A DNA stretch of 64,000 bases from Flavobacterium azooxidireducens (GCF_023195775.1 NZ_CP096205.1:1178001-1242000), one strand, 5' to 3'. Positions 16,163 through 24,630 are shown, counted from the first letter of the stretch. Notes: a model not told the origin generated them from the letters alone. Translations and numbers: made by a program.

Positions 16163-17506
16163 ATGACAGAAAGTATTCACTCTTTTGTTGAAGCTGTAGC
16201 TAAAAAAAATCCAAATGAACCTGAATTTTTACAGGCTGTAAAGGAAGTTGCCGAAACGGTTATTCCTTTTATTGAGCAAAATAAAAAATACCAAAACCAA
16301 ATGCTTTTAGAGCGTATGGTTGAACCGGAACGTGTAATTATTTTTCGCGTAACATGGATTGACGATGCCGGAAAAACGCAAGTTAACCGAGGTTACAGAA
16401 TTCAAATGAACTCTGCTATTGGTCCTTATAAAGGAGGAATTCGTTTTCATCCATCTGTAAATTTAAGCATTTTGAAGTTTTTAGCTTTTGAGCAAACATT
16501 CAAAAACAGCTTAACTACGTTACCAATGGGTGGTGGAAAAGGTGGTTCAGATTTTGATCCAAAAGGAAAATCAGACATCGAAATCATGCGTTTTTGCCAA
16601 AGTTTCATGACTGAATTGTCTAAACACATTGGTGCAGATACCGACGTTCCTGCAGGAGATATTGGTGTGGGAGGAAGAGAAGTAGGTTATATGTTTGGTC
16701 AATACAAACGATTAAGAAACGAATTTACCGGAGTTTTAACCGGAAAAGGAATTTCATTCGGTGGCTCATTAATTCGTCCGGAAGCAACAGGTTACGGAAA
16801 CGTTTACTTTGCTCAAAGTATGTTAAAAACTAAAGGAGATAGCTTCACAGGTAAAATTGTAACAGTTTCAGGATCCGGAAACGTAGCACAATATGCAGCC
16901 GAAAAAGCAACCGAATTAGGCGGAAAAGTAGTAACACTTTCTGATTCTTCAGGATATATTTATGACGCAGACGGAATTGATGCTGAGAAATTAGCTCACG
17001 TAATGCACATTAAAAATGAATTGAGAGAAAGAATCAGCGAGTACGTGAAAAAATATCCTAATGCAAAATTTGTAGAAGGAAAACGTCCTTGGGAAGTAAA
17101 ATGTGATATTGCATTGCCTTGTGCCACTCAAAATGAGTTAAACGAAGACGAAGCAAAAGCATTAATTGCAAACGGATGTATTTGTGTTTCTGAAGGTGCA
17201 AACATGCCTTCTACATCAGAAGCTGTTGAAGCATTCTTAAAAGCAAAAATATTATTTGCACCAGGAAAAGCATCTAACGCTGGTGGTGTAGCAACTTCTG
17301 GTTTAGAAATGTCTCAAAACTCTTTGCGTTTAAGTTGGACATCAGAAGAAGTTGACCAACGACTAAAAGCAATTATGGCTAACATCCACGAATCATGTGT
17401 AAAATATGGTTCAGACGGACAAGGCTATGTAGATTATGTAAAAGGAGCAAACGTTGCCGGTTTCGTAAAAGTAGCCGACGCAATGTTGGGTCAAGGAGTG
17501 GTATAA
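16163..17506 (+). CDS. gdhA: NADP-specific glutamate dehydrogenase
   Basis: The enzyme makes glutamate from 2-oxoglutarate and ammonia with NADPH. At 447 residues it matches the small hexameric GDH class. The substrate site shows GPYKGGIRFHPSV (about 90-102) and the catalytic lysine lies in PMGGGKGGSDFDP (about 122-134). DVPAGDIGVGGREVGYMFGQ and the dinucleotide-binding VSGSGNVAQYAAEKA (about 235-249) follow. It is a single-gene unit with a consensus -7 box and its own terminator; the leader carries a palindrome that may be an operator. Confidence 0.96.
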   Translation: MTESIHSFVEAVAKKNPNEPEFLQAVKEVAETVIPFIEQNKKYQNQMLLERMVEPERVIIFRVTWIDDAGKTQVNRGYRIQMNSAIGPYKGGIRFHPSVNLSILKFLAFEQTFKNSLTTLPMGGGKGGSDFDPKGKSDIEIMRFCQSFMTELSKHIGADTDVPAGDIGVGGREVGYMFGQYKRLRNEFTGVLTGKGISFGGSLIRPEATGYGNVYFAQSMLKTKGDSFTGKIVTVSGSGNVAQYAAEKATELGGKVVTLSDSSGYIYDADGIDAEKLAHVMHIKNELRERISEYVKKYPNAKFVEGKRPWEVKCDIALPCATQNELNEDEAKALIANGCICVSEGANMPSTSEAVEAFLKAKILFAPGKASNAGGVATSGLEMSQNSLRLSWTSEEVDQRLKAIMANIHESCVKYGSDGQGYVDYVKGANVAGFVKVADAMLGQGVV

Positions 17507-17533
17507 TTTTTTCGCTTCAACTTAATAAAATTC

Positions 17534-17563
17534 AAAAGCTGTCTGAAAATGACAGCTTTTTTT
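17534..17563 (+). terminator. terminator of gdhA
   Basis: AAAAGCTGTC / GACAGCTTTT stem with a TGAAAAT loop and a run of seven T. Confidence 0.9.
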
Positions 17564-17602
17564 ATTCCCAAAATATTAAAAGTAGGATTCTTTCGTTTTA
17601 CC

Positions 17603-17610
17603 TATATTTG
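17603..17610 (+). promoter_or_regulatory. -7 box of porZ
   Basis: TATATTTG lies 20 bases before the ATG at 17631. It overlaps a possible upstream GTG start, so it argues for the ATG. Confidence 0.6.
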
Positions 17611-17630
17611 TGTGTCAATTTGAATTGCTA

Positions 17631-19925
17631 ATGAAGAATTTTTTCCGGATTATAGTTTTACTAATGTTTCCTTTTGTGAGTATTTCACAAAATCTGCTAT
17701 GGGAAGGCTACTTCTCCTATAATGAAGTACGCGATTTATCGGAATCTGAAAACCGATTATTTGCCGCTTGCGAAACCGCTTTGTTTTCAAAAAATCGTTC
17801 TACAAATGAAATAAAAACATTTAATACTGTTGATGGTCTTTCGGGAGAAACTATTTCAACCATTTATCACAGTCAGCAGATCAACCGAACATTTGTTGGT
17901 CACGACAATGGTTTGTTGATAATGATTAATGAAGCCACTGAAGAAATCACTTTGTTAGTTGGAATTCGCGATCAAACCGGAGGAATTCCGCCCAACAAAA
18001 AGAAAATCAATCACATTTATGAATACAATTCAAAATTATATATTTCCACTGATTTTGCAGTAGTTGAATTCAAATTAACCGATTTCACTTTCGGAGATAC
18101 GTTTTATATCAGTCCAACCGGAGCTCAGGCAGAAGTATTGGAAACAACAGTTTTAAACGAAGAAATTTATGCCGTAACGTTAAATCACGGAATTCGTAAT
18201 GCACCGCTCTCAAATCCAAACTTGGTTAATTTTGAAGCTTGGCAAACATTAGATGCCGGATTTTGGAGAGGAATTGTCACATTTAATGAACAACTCGTTG
18301 CAATCAATTCAAATAATATTATTTACAGATTCATCGGAACGAGTCCATCGGCCGTTTTAAATGTTGGTCAAGCCTTTCTCGATTTACGAAGTAGAGGAGA
18401 TAAGTTAATTGCTACCACTCCCACCAGAGTTGTAGTGATGAACGAATCGTTTAGTCAGATTGCGGTTATTCAAAGTACATCGGTACCAGATTTAACTTCA
18501 AATTTCACATCGGCAACTATCATTGGAGACTCCATTTATATTGGTACATTTGAAAATGGTGTGATTGAATCATCAATAACCAATCCCTCTTCCTTTGAAG
18601 TTTTACTTCCGCAAGGGCCAAATAAAAACAATATTTTTTCAATAACCGTAACGCCTTCGGGAACATTGTGGGCAACGTATGGCGATTATTCTCAATTTAA
18701 CAATCCTTATCCGTTAGACGAGTATGGGATCAGTAAATTAGCACAGCAACAATGGCTAAATATTCCCTATGAAGAATTATTAGGAGCCAAATCGATTGTT
18801 CGAATCACCGTTAGCCCAACCAATGAAAACATTGTGTATGCAAGCTCCTATTTTTCAGGTTTATTAAAATTGGAAGATGATGTTGCTACAACCCTTTATA
18901 ACGCTTCCAATAGCGGATTACAATCGTTAGTTATCCCGGGAAACCCAACCTATGGTCCTGATATTAGAATAGAACAAACCGCATTTGATAAAAATGGTAA
19001 TCTTTGGGTATCAAACGGTTTAATTGCAAATATGCTCAAAGTGATGAGAGCCAATGGACAATGGCAATCCTATGATGTAAGTGATGTTTTAGGCGGATTT
19101 ACCGGTAATAACCGAATGTCTATCGATAAGAACAACACCAAATGGCTTTGTACATTAGACGAAGGTTTAATCGCTTTCAATGAAAACTTCAATAACCGTT
19201 TACTAAAAATTAACGATGGTCAAAATGATGGTAATTTACCCTCATCAGCCGTGCAATGTGCTGTTGTAGATAACAGAAACCAGTTATGGATTGGCACCCG
19301 AAGAGGATTAAGGGTTTTGCCTTCGGTAGATCGATTTCTAAGCGAAGATCAACTCACAACCAATTCCATCATTATTTTAGATGACGGCTTAGCTCAAGAA
19401 CTTTTGTTCGGACAATTTATTACCGATATCGCTGTAGATGGTGCCAACAACAAATGGATCGGAACAGCCGATGCAGGTGTGTTTCAATTTTCGCCAAACG
19501 GTCAGCAAACGTTACAGCGTTTTACTTCTGCCAATTCACCTTTGCCAAGCAACGTAATCAACGACATCGAAATCAACGGAACCACGGGCGAGGTTTTTAT
19601 TGCCACCGCCAAAGGAATGGTCTCTTTCAAAGGAACATCCACTAAACCGAACGACGACCTGCAAAACGTCTATGTTTATCCCAACCCGGTGCGACCAGGT
19701 TTTGAAGGAACCGTAAAAATCTCCGGATTAACCAGCAAAGCCAACGTAAAAATTACCGACATCGAAGGAAACCTCGTCTACGAAGAAATCTCCGAAGGCG
19801 GCACCATCGAGTGGGACACTAGAGCATTCGGAAAATATAAAGTAGCTTCCGGGGTTTATATGATTTTTATTTCTACCAATGATGCGTTGGATACTACGGT
19901 GAAGAAGGTGATGGTGGTGAGGTAG
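17631..19925 (+). CDS. porZ: type IX secretion protein PorZ homologue
   Basis: In Porphyromonas, PorZ is part of the surface attachment complex that links type IX secreted proteins to A-LPS. The ATG at 17631 starts a clean Sec signal peptide (FFRIIVLLMFPFVSISQ); the GTG 21 bases earlier overlaps the promoter box. The 764-residue protein has two seven-bladed two-component-regulator-like propellers, seen in repeats such as NNKWIGTADAGVFQF and NQLWIGTRRGLRVLP. A C-terminal type A sorting domain (about 680-764) carries VYPNPVRPGFEGTVKISGL. The start of the mature part (NLLWEGYFSYNEVRDLSESE) matches PorZ from Flavobacteria as I remember it. Confidence 0.85.
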   Translation: MKNFFRIIVLLMFPFVSISQNLLWEGYFSYNEVRDLSESENRLFAACETALFSKNRSTNEIKTFNTVDGLSGETISTIYHSQQINRTFVGHDNGLLIMINEATEEITLLVGIRDQTGGIPPNKKKINHIYEYNSKLYISTDFAVVEFKLTDFTFGDTFYISPTGAQAEVLETTVLNEEIYAVTLNHGIRNAPLSNPNLVNFEAWQTLDAGFWRGIVTFNEQLVAINSNNIIYRFIGTSPSAVLNVGQAFLDLRSRGDKLIATTPTRVVVMNESFSQIAVIQSTSVPDLTSNFTSATIIGDSIYIGTFENGVIESSITNPSSFEVLLPQGPNKNNIFSITVTPSGTLWATYGDYSQFNNPYPLDEYGISKLAQQQWLNIPYEELLGAKSIVRITVSPTNENIVYASSYFSGLLKLEDDVATTLYNASNSGLQSLVIPGNPTYGPDIRIEQTAFDKNGNLWVSNGLIANMLKVMRANGQWQSYDVSDVLGGFTGNNRMSIDKNNTKWLCTLDEGLIAFNENFNNRLLKINDGQNDGNLPSSAVQCAVVDNRNQLWIGTRRGLRVLPSVDRFLSEDQLTTNSIIILDDGLAQELLFGQFITDIAVDGANNKWIGTADAGVFQFSPNGQQTLQRFTSANSPLPSNVINDIEINGTTGEVFIATAKGMVSFKGTSTKPNDDLQNVYVYPNPVRPGFEGTVKISGLTSKANVKITDIEGNLVYEEISEGGTIEWDTRAFGKYKVASGVYMIFISTNDALDTTVKKVMVVR

Positions 19926-19948
19926 GTAATTTCTTTTTTGCAATAATT

Positions 19949-20094
19949 TGGGCGTGTTTCGGGCTATCCGTTGCAAGTCCTCGCAAAAAACACCATTTTC
20001 TTCAACCCAAAAAGAGCTTCCTTTGGTCGCTTTTTTAGCTTTAGAAAATTGGCGTTTTTTTGCTCCGGGCTTTTCACTACTATCCCGCACGCAA
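19949..20094. repeat. dispersed ~150-bp repeat, copy 3
   Basis: Opposite in orientation to copies 1 and 5, it carries the core AAAGAGCTTCCTTTGGTCGC and the ends GGGCGTGTTTCGGGCTATCCG and GGGCTTTTCACTACTATCCC. It lies directly after porZ. The rest of the gap to 20289 holds only the promoter of the next gene. Confidence 0.7.
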
Positions 20095-20237
20095 TAAGTG
20101 CAATCACAGTATTTCAAATTTAAATTCCCTTTGCTCTTCGAAGTCGAGAGACATCAAAGTAAATTAGTATTTCTATTTCAACAAATAACCTACAAATCAA
20201 TCAAAATAAACTACTTTCAAATTAAAGAAAAAAAGAA

Positions 20238-20245
20238 TATATTTG
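20238..20245 (+). promoter_or_regulatory. -7 box of the esterase-like gene
   Basis: TATATTTG, a consensus match, lies 43 bases before the ATG at 20289. Confidence 0.5.
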
Positions 20246-20288
20246 GTTTAATTCAACTGACGAGCCCCATTTTAAGAAAAAAATTTTG

Positions 20289-21587
20289 ATGAAAAAAATA
20301 CTTTTAATTTTCACTTTTATTATTCCACTTCTTCTTACTTCTCAAAATGAAGAAACCATTGATTGGATAACCACTCATTCGATTGCAATTGAAGATGCGA
20401 ATCCTGATTCTGAAATGATCCTTTTTAAGCAAAACACACCTACTAAATTTGACAATGCTACTCTTTATGGGTTTGGAGAAGCATCTCATAACACAAAAGA
20501 ATTTTTTGACATCAAAGCAAAGTTTTTTAAACATTTAGTAAAAAATCAAGGTGTCAAAATTTTTATAATGGAAGAATCGTATCAAGCCGAAGCAGGAATT
20601 AACGAGTGGATTAGTGGAGGAAAAGGCGATATAAAAACGATAGCCGAAAATTTTAATGTGGGATTTTGGTATACTAAAGAAATCGTCAATCTTCTGGAAT
20701 GGATGCAGGATTATAATGTAGATAAACCACGTGAAGAGCAAATTCGATTTTACGGAATGGATGTTCAAATAGGAGAAAAAATAAATCTGGAAATAAGAGA
20801 ATTCATTACTAAGAATAAAATCTCTGTTGATGAAAACCTATTAACTGTAATAGATAGCTGTGCAAATAAAAAAATAGATTTTAGCAAAGCAGAAAGCTGG
20901 TGGCAAATTCAGACTCCAAAATTAAATGAACTAAAAGAGCAATTACTAAATTCAAAAACAAATAATAATGAAACCAAATCTATCGTAAGAAGTTTAGATT
21001 ACTTGATAAGTTATACTGAATATGGATCATCAATTCAACAGAAATATCCCAAGAGTACAGAATTTAGGGATTTGAAAATGTTTGAAAATGTAAAATATAT
21101 AGTAGAATATGAATCTAAGAATGGAAAAGCATTTATTTGGGCACATAATGAACACATTAATAAAAAAGAAATGTACTATACCGGAAGTAATATAATTAAT
21201 TTAGGTCGTCATTTGAAGGATTATTATAGCGACAAGTATTATAGTGTTGGATTCGATTTTGGAACCGGAAAAATAAACGGTTATGTTACTGATAAAAAGA
21301 AAGGAAATCATTGGAAAACATATCATATAGAAAAGCCATTTCGAAAGACATATGCCAACACATTGATGTCCGTTGACAAGGATATTTATTTTGTGGATTT
21401 GGAAAACGCACTTAATAATGAACCAACCAATTTTTTTAGTGAAAAATCAAATCATTTAGTCATTGGCGGTGGTGGATATCAACCTAAACCTTTGCATAAG
21501 ATTTTGGTCAGTAAAATATATACCGAAACGTATGATGGTTTAATTTTTGTTAAAAGCATATCGATACCCGATTATAAATTAAACTAA
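20289..21587 (+). CDS. erythromycin-esterase-family hydrolase, secreted
   Basis: The ATG at 20289 is preferred over a TTG just before it. It gives a signal peptide (KKILLIFTFIIPLLLTSQ). The erythromycin esterase fold follows, with the active-site pattern GFGEASHNTKEFF (about 61-73: Glu and the first His), FIMEESY (Glu) and IWAHNEHINK (second His, about 283). Family members hydrolyse macrolide lactones or other esters; a signal peptide and a position outside any resistance cassette suggest a housekeeping or cell-surface substrate, not antibiotic resistance. Length 432 is normal. Confidence 0.8.
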   Translation: MKKILLIFTFIIPLLLTSQNEETIDWITTHSIAIEDANPDSEMILFKQNTPTKFDNATLYGFGEASHNTKEFFDIKAKFFKHLVKNQGVKIFIMEESYQAEAGINEWISGGKGDIKTIAENFNVGFWYTKEIVNLLEWMQDYNVDKPREEQIRFYGMDVQIGEKINLEIREFITKNKISVDENLLTVIDSCANKKIDFSKAESWWQIQTPKLNELKEQLLNSKTNNNETKSIVRSLDYLISYTEYGSSIQQKYPKSTEFRDLKMFENVKYIVEYESKNGKAFIWAHNEHINKKEMYYTGSNIINLGRHLKDYYSDKYYSVGFDFGTGKINGYVTDKKKGNHWKTYHIEKPFRKTYANTLMSVDKDIYFVDLENALNNEPTNFFSEKSNHLVIGGGGYQPKPLHKILVSKIYTETYDGLIFVKSISIPDYKLN

Positions 21588-21631
21588 TAAATGGTGTGCG
21601 AACTCCGCTACCATTTTCAATATTCAATACA

Positions 21632-22540
21632 ATGACAGACCCTAAAAATTTTGATGTAATCATCATCGGTGGAAGTTATGCAGGACTTTCAGCAGGAATG
21701 GCATTAGGCCGAGCTTTACGAACAGTTTTAATCATTGATAGTGGTTTGCCTTGCAACCGGCAAACACCCCATTCGCATAATTTTATTACACAAGATGGCG
21801 AGAAACCAAAAGTTATTGCAGAGAAAGCCAAAGCACAGGTTTTAAAATACAATACGGTAAAATTCTTAAATGACCTTGCGGTTGATGGAAAGAAAACTGA
21901 AAAAGGTTTTACAATCACTACTAAAGCAGGCGAACTATTTGGAGCAAAAAAACTCATTTTTGCAACAGGAGTAAAAGACATTATGCCTAACATAGAAGGT
22001 TTTTCAGCATGTTGGGGAATTTCAGTCATCCATTGCCCCTACTGCCACGGTTACGAAGTAAAAAGCGAAAAAACAGGAATCTTGGCCAACGGAGATGCAG
22101 CACTACACTATGCTCAACTACTACGAAATTGGACAAAAGACCTGACCATTTTTACCAACGGAAAATCTACACTAACACCAGAACAAACCGAAAAAATCGA
22201 CAAGCACGCCATTCCGATAATCGAAAAAGAAATTGCTCAACTGAAACACGAAAACGGTACTATCAGTCAAATCGTATTCAGAGACCATTCAACCTTTAAC
22301 CTCAAAGCAATCTATTCGCGTCCTGACTTTGAGCAACATTGCAACATCCCCGAAATATTGGGTTGCGAACTCACTGAACAAGGTTTAGTAAAAGTAGATC
22401 TATTTCAAAAAACATCCGTTGCAAGTGTTTTTGCTTGTGGTGATAATGCGAGTCCATTGCGTTCCGTTTCCAATGCAGTTGCCGCAGGTGGCCTTGCAGG
22501 TGCTATGGTAAATAATATTATGACTGAGGAAGAGTTTTAG
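21632..22540 (+). CDS. thioredoxin-reductase-like FAD/NAD(P) oxidoreductase
   Basis: The ATG at 21632 is chosen because FAD binding begins right after it: DVIIIGGSYAGLSAG (9-23 of 302 residues). The redox-active pair is CPYCHGYE (about 133-140), the position and spacing of thioredoxin reductase-like enzymes. The second FAD signature is VFACGDNASP near the C-terminus. The NADP domain is short and atypical: ILANGDAALHYA in place of a clear GxGxxA. Homologues of this type often lack thioredoxin activity and may oxidise small dithiols. The gene follows the esterase by 44 bases and may be co-transcribed. Confidence 0.82.
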   Translation: MTDPKNFDVIIIGGSYAGLSAGMALGRALRTVLIIDSGLPCNRQTPHSHNFITQDGEKPKVIAEKAKAQVLKYNTVKFLNDLAVDGKKTEKGFTITTKAGELFGAKKLIFATGVKDIMPNIEGFSACWGISVIHCPYCHGYEVKSEKTGILANGDAALHYAQLLRNWTKDLTIFTNGKSTLTPEQTEKIDKHAIPIIEKEIAQLKHENGTISQIVFRDHSTFNLKAIYSRPDFEQHCNIPEILGCELTEQGLVKVDLFQKTSVASVFACGDNASPLRSVSNAVAAGGLAGAMVNNIMTEEEF

Positions 22541-22579
22541 CACTTAAAAGTACAACCATCATACAACTTCTCCACCGTG

Positions 22580-22651
22580 GCGAACTAGAACAAATCCCGA
22601 TAGCTATTTGTACCGATATTACCTAGGTTAACAATCAGATGTCGCGTACTT
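22580..22651. repeat. degenerate tRNA-Asn-like fragment with half palindrome
   Basis: Read on the minus strand, ACATCTGATTGTTAACC resembles the anticodon arm of the intact tRNA-Asn at 24503-24576. It is followed by ATAGCTATCGGGATT, most of the palindrome found in the other fragments, and a trace of the T-loop region (TTCTAGTTCG). It overlaps the last codons of the GIY-YIG gene. Confidence 0.45.
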
Positions 22652-22924
22652 ATTTAGTAATTTAGAAGTAATCTCAGGATATATAGCAAGATTCTCAATA
22701 TACACTTTGCTCTTCATCGCTTTGATATGTTTTTCAATGGCCAAAGCTTGATTTTTAGAAGTACATGCTAACGAAAAGAACAAAGTCCAATCGTCTGCTT
22801 TGTAAGTAAATTTTCGTGCTTGTGTGTCATGGAGATGGAAGTCTAGTCTCAAGTCTAGATTAGTGGTATAACCGATATAAAACCGGTTTAGCTTTTGGGA
22901 GTGTAGAATGTAAACTATGTGCAT
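22628..22924 (-). CDS. small GIY-YIG endonuclease-domain protein
   Basis: At 98 residues it is a stand-alone GIY-YIG domain of the UPF0213-like type: VYILHSQKLNRFYIGYTTNLDLRLDFHLH (4-32) with the two Tyr strands and the catalytic Arg, then AIEKHIKAMKS with the conserved Glu. Such genes occur in several copies beside tRNA genes in Bacteroidota, and their 3' ends often read into tRNA sequence. Here the last codons overlap tRNA-Asn-like sequence in the same way. The domain may nick DNA; a role in spreading with tRNA fragments is inferred. Confidence 0.85.
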   Translation of the reverse strand: MHIVYILHSQKLNRFYIGYTTNLDLRLDFHLHDTQARKFTYKADDWTLFFSLACTSKNQALAIEKHIKAMKSKVYIENLAIYPEITSKLLNKYATSDC

Positions 22925-22975
22925 GGCGGATAAATTTAAAATAAAAAATTGACACTTTCGTATCAGGCTTTCTGC

Positions 22976-23009
22976 TCTTTCTTTTGGGCTCGAACCAATC
23001 CCGATAGCT
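22976..23009 (-). pseudogene. tRNA-Asn-like fragment, left part, cut by the IS
   Basis: It reads into the IS as T-loop sequence (CTCGAACCA on the plus strand) followed by TCCCGATAGCT, half of a palindrome that ends at the IS boundary. Joined to 24383-24416 it gives the same order as the fragment at 24631-24706. Confidence 0.7.
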
Positions 23010-23011
23010 CC

Positions 23012-23019
23012 TATGTTTG
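23012..23019 (+). promoter_or_regulatory. -7 box at the left end of the IS
   Basis: TATGTTTG matches TAnnTTTG. In the inserted form no matching -33 element lies upstream. In the circular form, TTTG at 24361-24364 in the right end would be placed exactly 20 bases before it. Confidence 0.6.
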
Positions 23020-23024
23020 CAAAA

Positions 23025-23212
23025 TAAAGTTGATATTATAAATTTGAAGAAATAAAGTGAAAAGAAAGAGAGTATACCGATGGCTAAATAACTCTTGAAG
23101 TATATTGTTCGATAGATATTACCTCTTTCTTTTTTATCTTTTAGAGTTTGAACAGAATGTAAAGAATTGAGTATTGCTTAATATCTTGAATATCCAACTA
23201 GGAGAAAAGACG
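23025..23212 (+). ncRNA. putative bridge RNA of the IS110 element
   Basis: The target-binding loop is closed by an 11-bp perfect stem (23060-23070 with 23123-23133) and has an inner hairpin at 23087-23106. On its 5' side CCGATGGCT (23077-23085) equals the left target CCGATAGCT except for one G that can pair with T. On its 3' side TTCGATAG (23108-23115) pairs with the right target CTATCGGG, six Watson-Crick and two G-U. The donor-binding loop is closed by TCTTTT/AAAAGA (23137-23142 with 23205-23210). It carries ACAGAAT (23152-23158), identical to the seven bases before the right-end CT, and TAGGAG (23199-23204), the complement of the left-end CTCCTA. Order and strand sense follow the IS621 bridge RNA. 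The RNA ends are approximate. Confidence 0.8.
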
Positions 23213-23253
23213 AAGGAAGATACATCACTTTATCAATTACTAATATTAAAAAA

Positions 23254-24294
23254 ATGATTAAAAAATTATTAAAACAAGTCGCAGGAATTGATGTTGCTCA
23301 AAAGGAATTAGTCATTACTTTAGGCCGTATATATGAAGATTTCAACATTGAGTTATTTAGTTACAAAGTTTTTAAAAACAGTGATTCTGGAATTAAATCA
23401 TTGGTTGAATGGGTAAATAAGCAAATAGATAAAGAGCTTCCCATACGTTACGTTATGGAAGCAACCGGAGTTTATCATCAAAAGTTTGCATATCATTTAG
23501 TCGATAACGGTTGTGAGGTAAGTATTGTATTACCCAATAAGATTAGTAATTACATACGAACCTTAGAACAAAAAACAGTAACCGATAAGAGTTGTTCGCA
23601 AGCAATTGCACAATTTGGATTAGAGCGAAAATTAGATCGATGGACAAAGCCTAAAAGCATTTACAGGGAGCTACAACAGCTTACCCGTGAAAGAGAGCAA
23701 ATTGTTCAAGAGAGGAGTAATATTAAAAACCAAATACATGCTGAAAGTGTAGAAGCTATGCCAAATGAACGAAGTCTTGATAGGATGAAAAAGAGAATAG
23801 TATTATTGAATTTACAAGAAAAAGAAATAAAAAAAGAAATCAACGAAATTACAAAAGCTGATCTTCAAGTGTCCAATATCATCAAAAGAGTTACATCAAT
23901 ACCTGGTGTTGGTGAATTAACCGCAGTGACAGTTTTAGCGGAAACAAACGGTTTTGAATTAATAAGAAACAAATCTCAGCTAACTAGTTATGCAGGACTG
24001 GATGTAAAAGAAAAGCAATCAGGAACCTCAGTAAAGGGGAAGCCAAGAATATCCAAGAAAGGAAATAGGTTTTTAAGAAAATCATTGCATTTACCAGCAT
24101 TAAGTGCTGTAAAATGGGATGAAAATTTTAAAAGTGTTTACGCAAGATTAGTGTCTAAACACGGTATTAAAATGAAAGCTTTGGTAGCAGTTCAAAGAAA
24201 GTTACTCGAACTAATCTATATTTTATTCAAAAATGAAACAGTTTACGATAAAGAATATATAACAAAAAATAGCGTGCAAACACAAATGGTTTAA
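23254..24294 (+). CDS. IS110-family DEDD recombinase (transposase)
   Basis: The 346-residue protein has a RuvC-like DEDD domain at the N-terminus: AGIDVAQKELVITLG with the first Asp (about 14), then YVMEATGVYH with the Glu (about 69) and a TDKSCSQAIA segment with a further Asp. A coiled-coil region follows (about 135-205). The C-terminal Tnp domain has SIPGVGELTAVTVLAE and SYAGLDVKEKQSGTSVKGKP, containing the serine expected to attack DNA. Both domains are full length, so the enzyme looks active. IS110 enzymes use a bridge RNA to pair donor and target DNA and recombine at a dinucleotide core. Confidence 0.93.
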   Translation: MIKKLLKQVAGIDVAQKELVITLGRIYEDFNIELFSYKVFKNSDSGIKSLVEWVNKQIDKELPIRYVMEATGVYHQKFAYHLVDNGCEVSIVLPNKISNYIRTLEQKTVTDKSCSQAIAQFGLERKLDRWTKPKSIYRELQQLTREREQIVQERSNIKNQIHAESVEAMPNERSLDRMKKRIVLLNLQEKEIKKEINEITKADLQVSNIIKRVTSIPGVGELTAVTVLAETNGFELIRNKSQLTSYAGLDVKEKQSGTSVKGKPRISKKGNRFLRKSLHLPALSAVKWDENFKSVYARLVSKHGIKMKALVAVQRKLLELIYILFKNETVYDKEYITKNSVQTQMV

Positions 24295-24382
24295 ACACGC
24301 TATAGAGACTAGTTCAGAGACTGTCTTGAAAAACAAAACTAATAAAAATTTAGATTTTATTTTGGAAATCAACACAGAATCT

Positions 24383-24416
24383 ATCGGGACTATGATTAAC
24401 AGTCAGATGCATCTTT
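24383..24416 (-). pseudogene. tRNA-Asn-like fragment, right part, cut by the IS
   Basis: ATCGGGACTATGATTAACAG resumes the palindrome and the anticodon arm of the interrupted fragment (one change, TATGATT for TCTGATT), then drifts into unrelated sequence. The D-arm and acceptor are lost. Confidence 0.65.
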
Positions 24417-24468
24417 ATATAGTATATGAAAAATAAACTTTACTTAAACATTAAGGAAAGTATATAAA

Positions 24469-24501
24469 CAAAAAAAGCCTGACATTTCTGTCAAGCTTTT
24501 T
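24469..24501 (-). terminator. terminator of tRNA-Asn
   Basis: On the minus strand a stem of AAAAAGCTTGACA and TGTCAGGCTTTTT, with one mismatch and a short loop, is followed by T. It lies directly after the tRNA. Confidence 0.75.
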
Positions 24502-24502
24502 G

Positions 24503-24576
24503 CTCCCCCTCTTGGGCTCGAACCAAGGACCCTCTGATTAACAGTCAGATGCTCTAACCAACTGAGCTAAGGAGGA
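24503..24576 (-). tRNA. tRNA-Asn (anticodon GTT)
   Basis: All four arms pair: acceptor TCCTCCT with AGGGGGA (one G-T), D-arm AGCTCAGTTGGTTAGAGC, anticodon stem TCTGA/TCAGA around loop CTGTTAA giving GTT, and T-arm CTTGG-TTCGAGC-CCAAG. The discriminator is G and CCA is not encoded, as is usual in Bacteroidota. It is the only intact tRNA in the window. Confidence 0.95.
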
Positions 24577-24630
24577 ATAACCGTATAGGTTATAATATTT
24601 TCAACATTTCAATTTAGAACTTAAACTTCT

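Larger units (their letters stand above)
23010..24382 (+). mobile_element. IS110-family insertion sequence, complete
   Basis: The 1,373-bp element has boundaries set by comparing the flanks with the uninterrupted copy of the target at 24645-24660. The left flank ends CCCGATAGCT and the right flank begins ATCGGGA. The dinucleotide CT is present at both ends (23008-23009 and 24381-24382), as expected for an IS110 core without further target duplication. There are no terminal inverted repeats. It contains a 244-base non-coding leader holding a putative bridge RNA, one recombinase gene and an 88-base right end. The long noncoding part on the left marks it as IS110 group, not IS1111 group. Confidence 0.88.
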
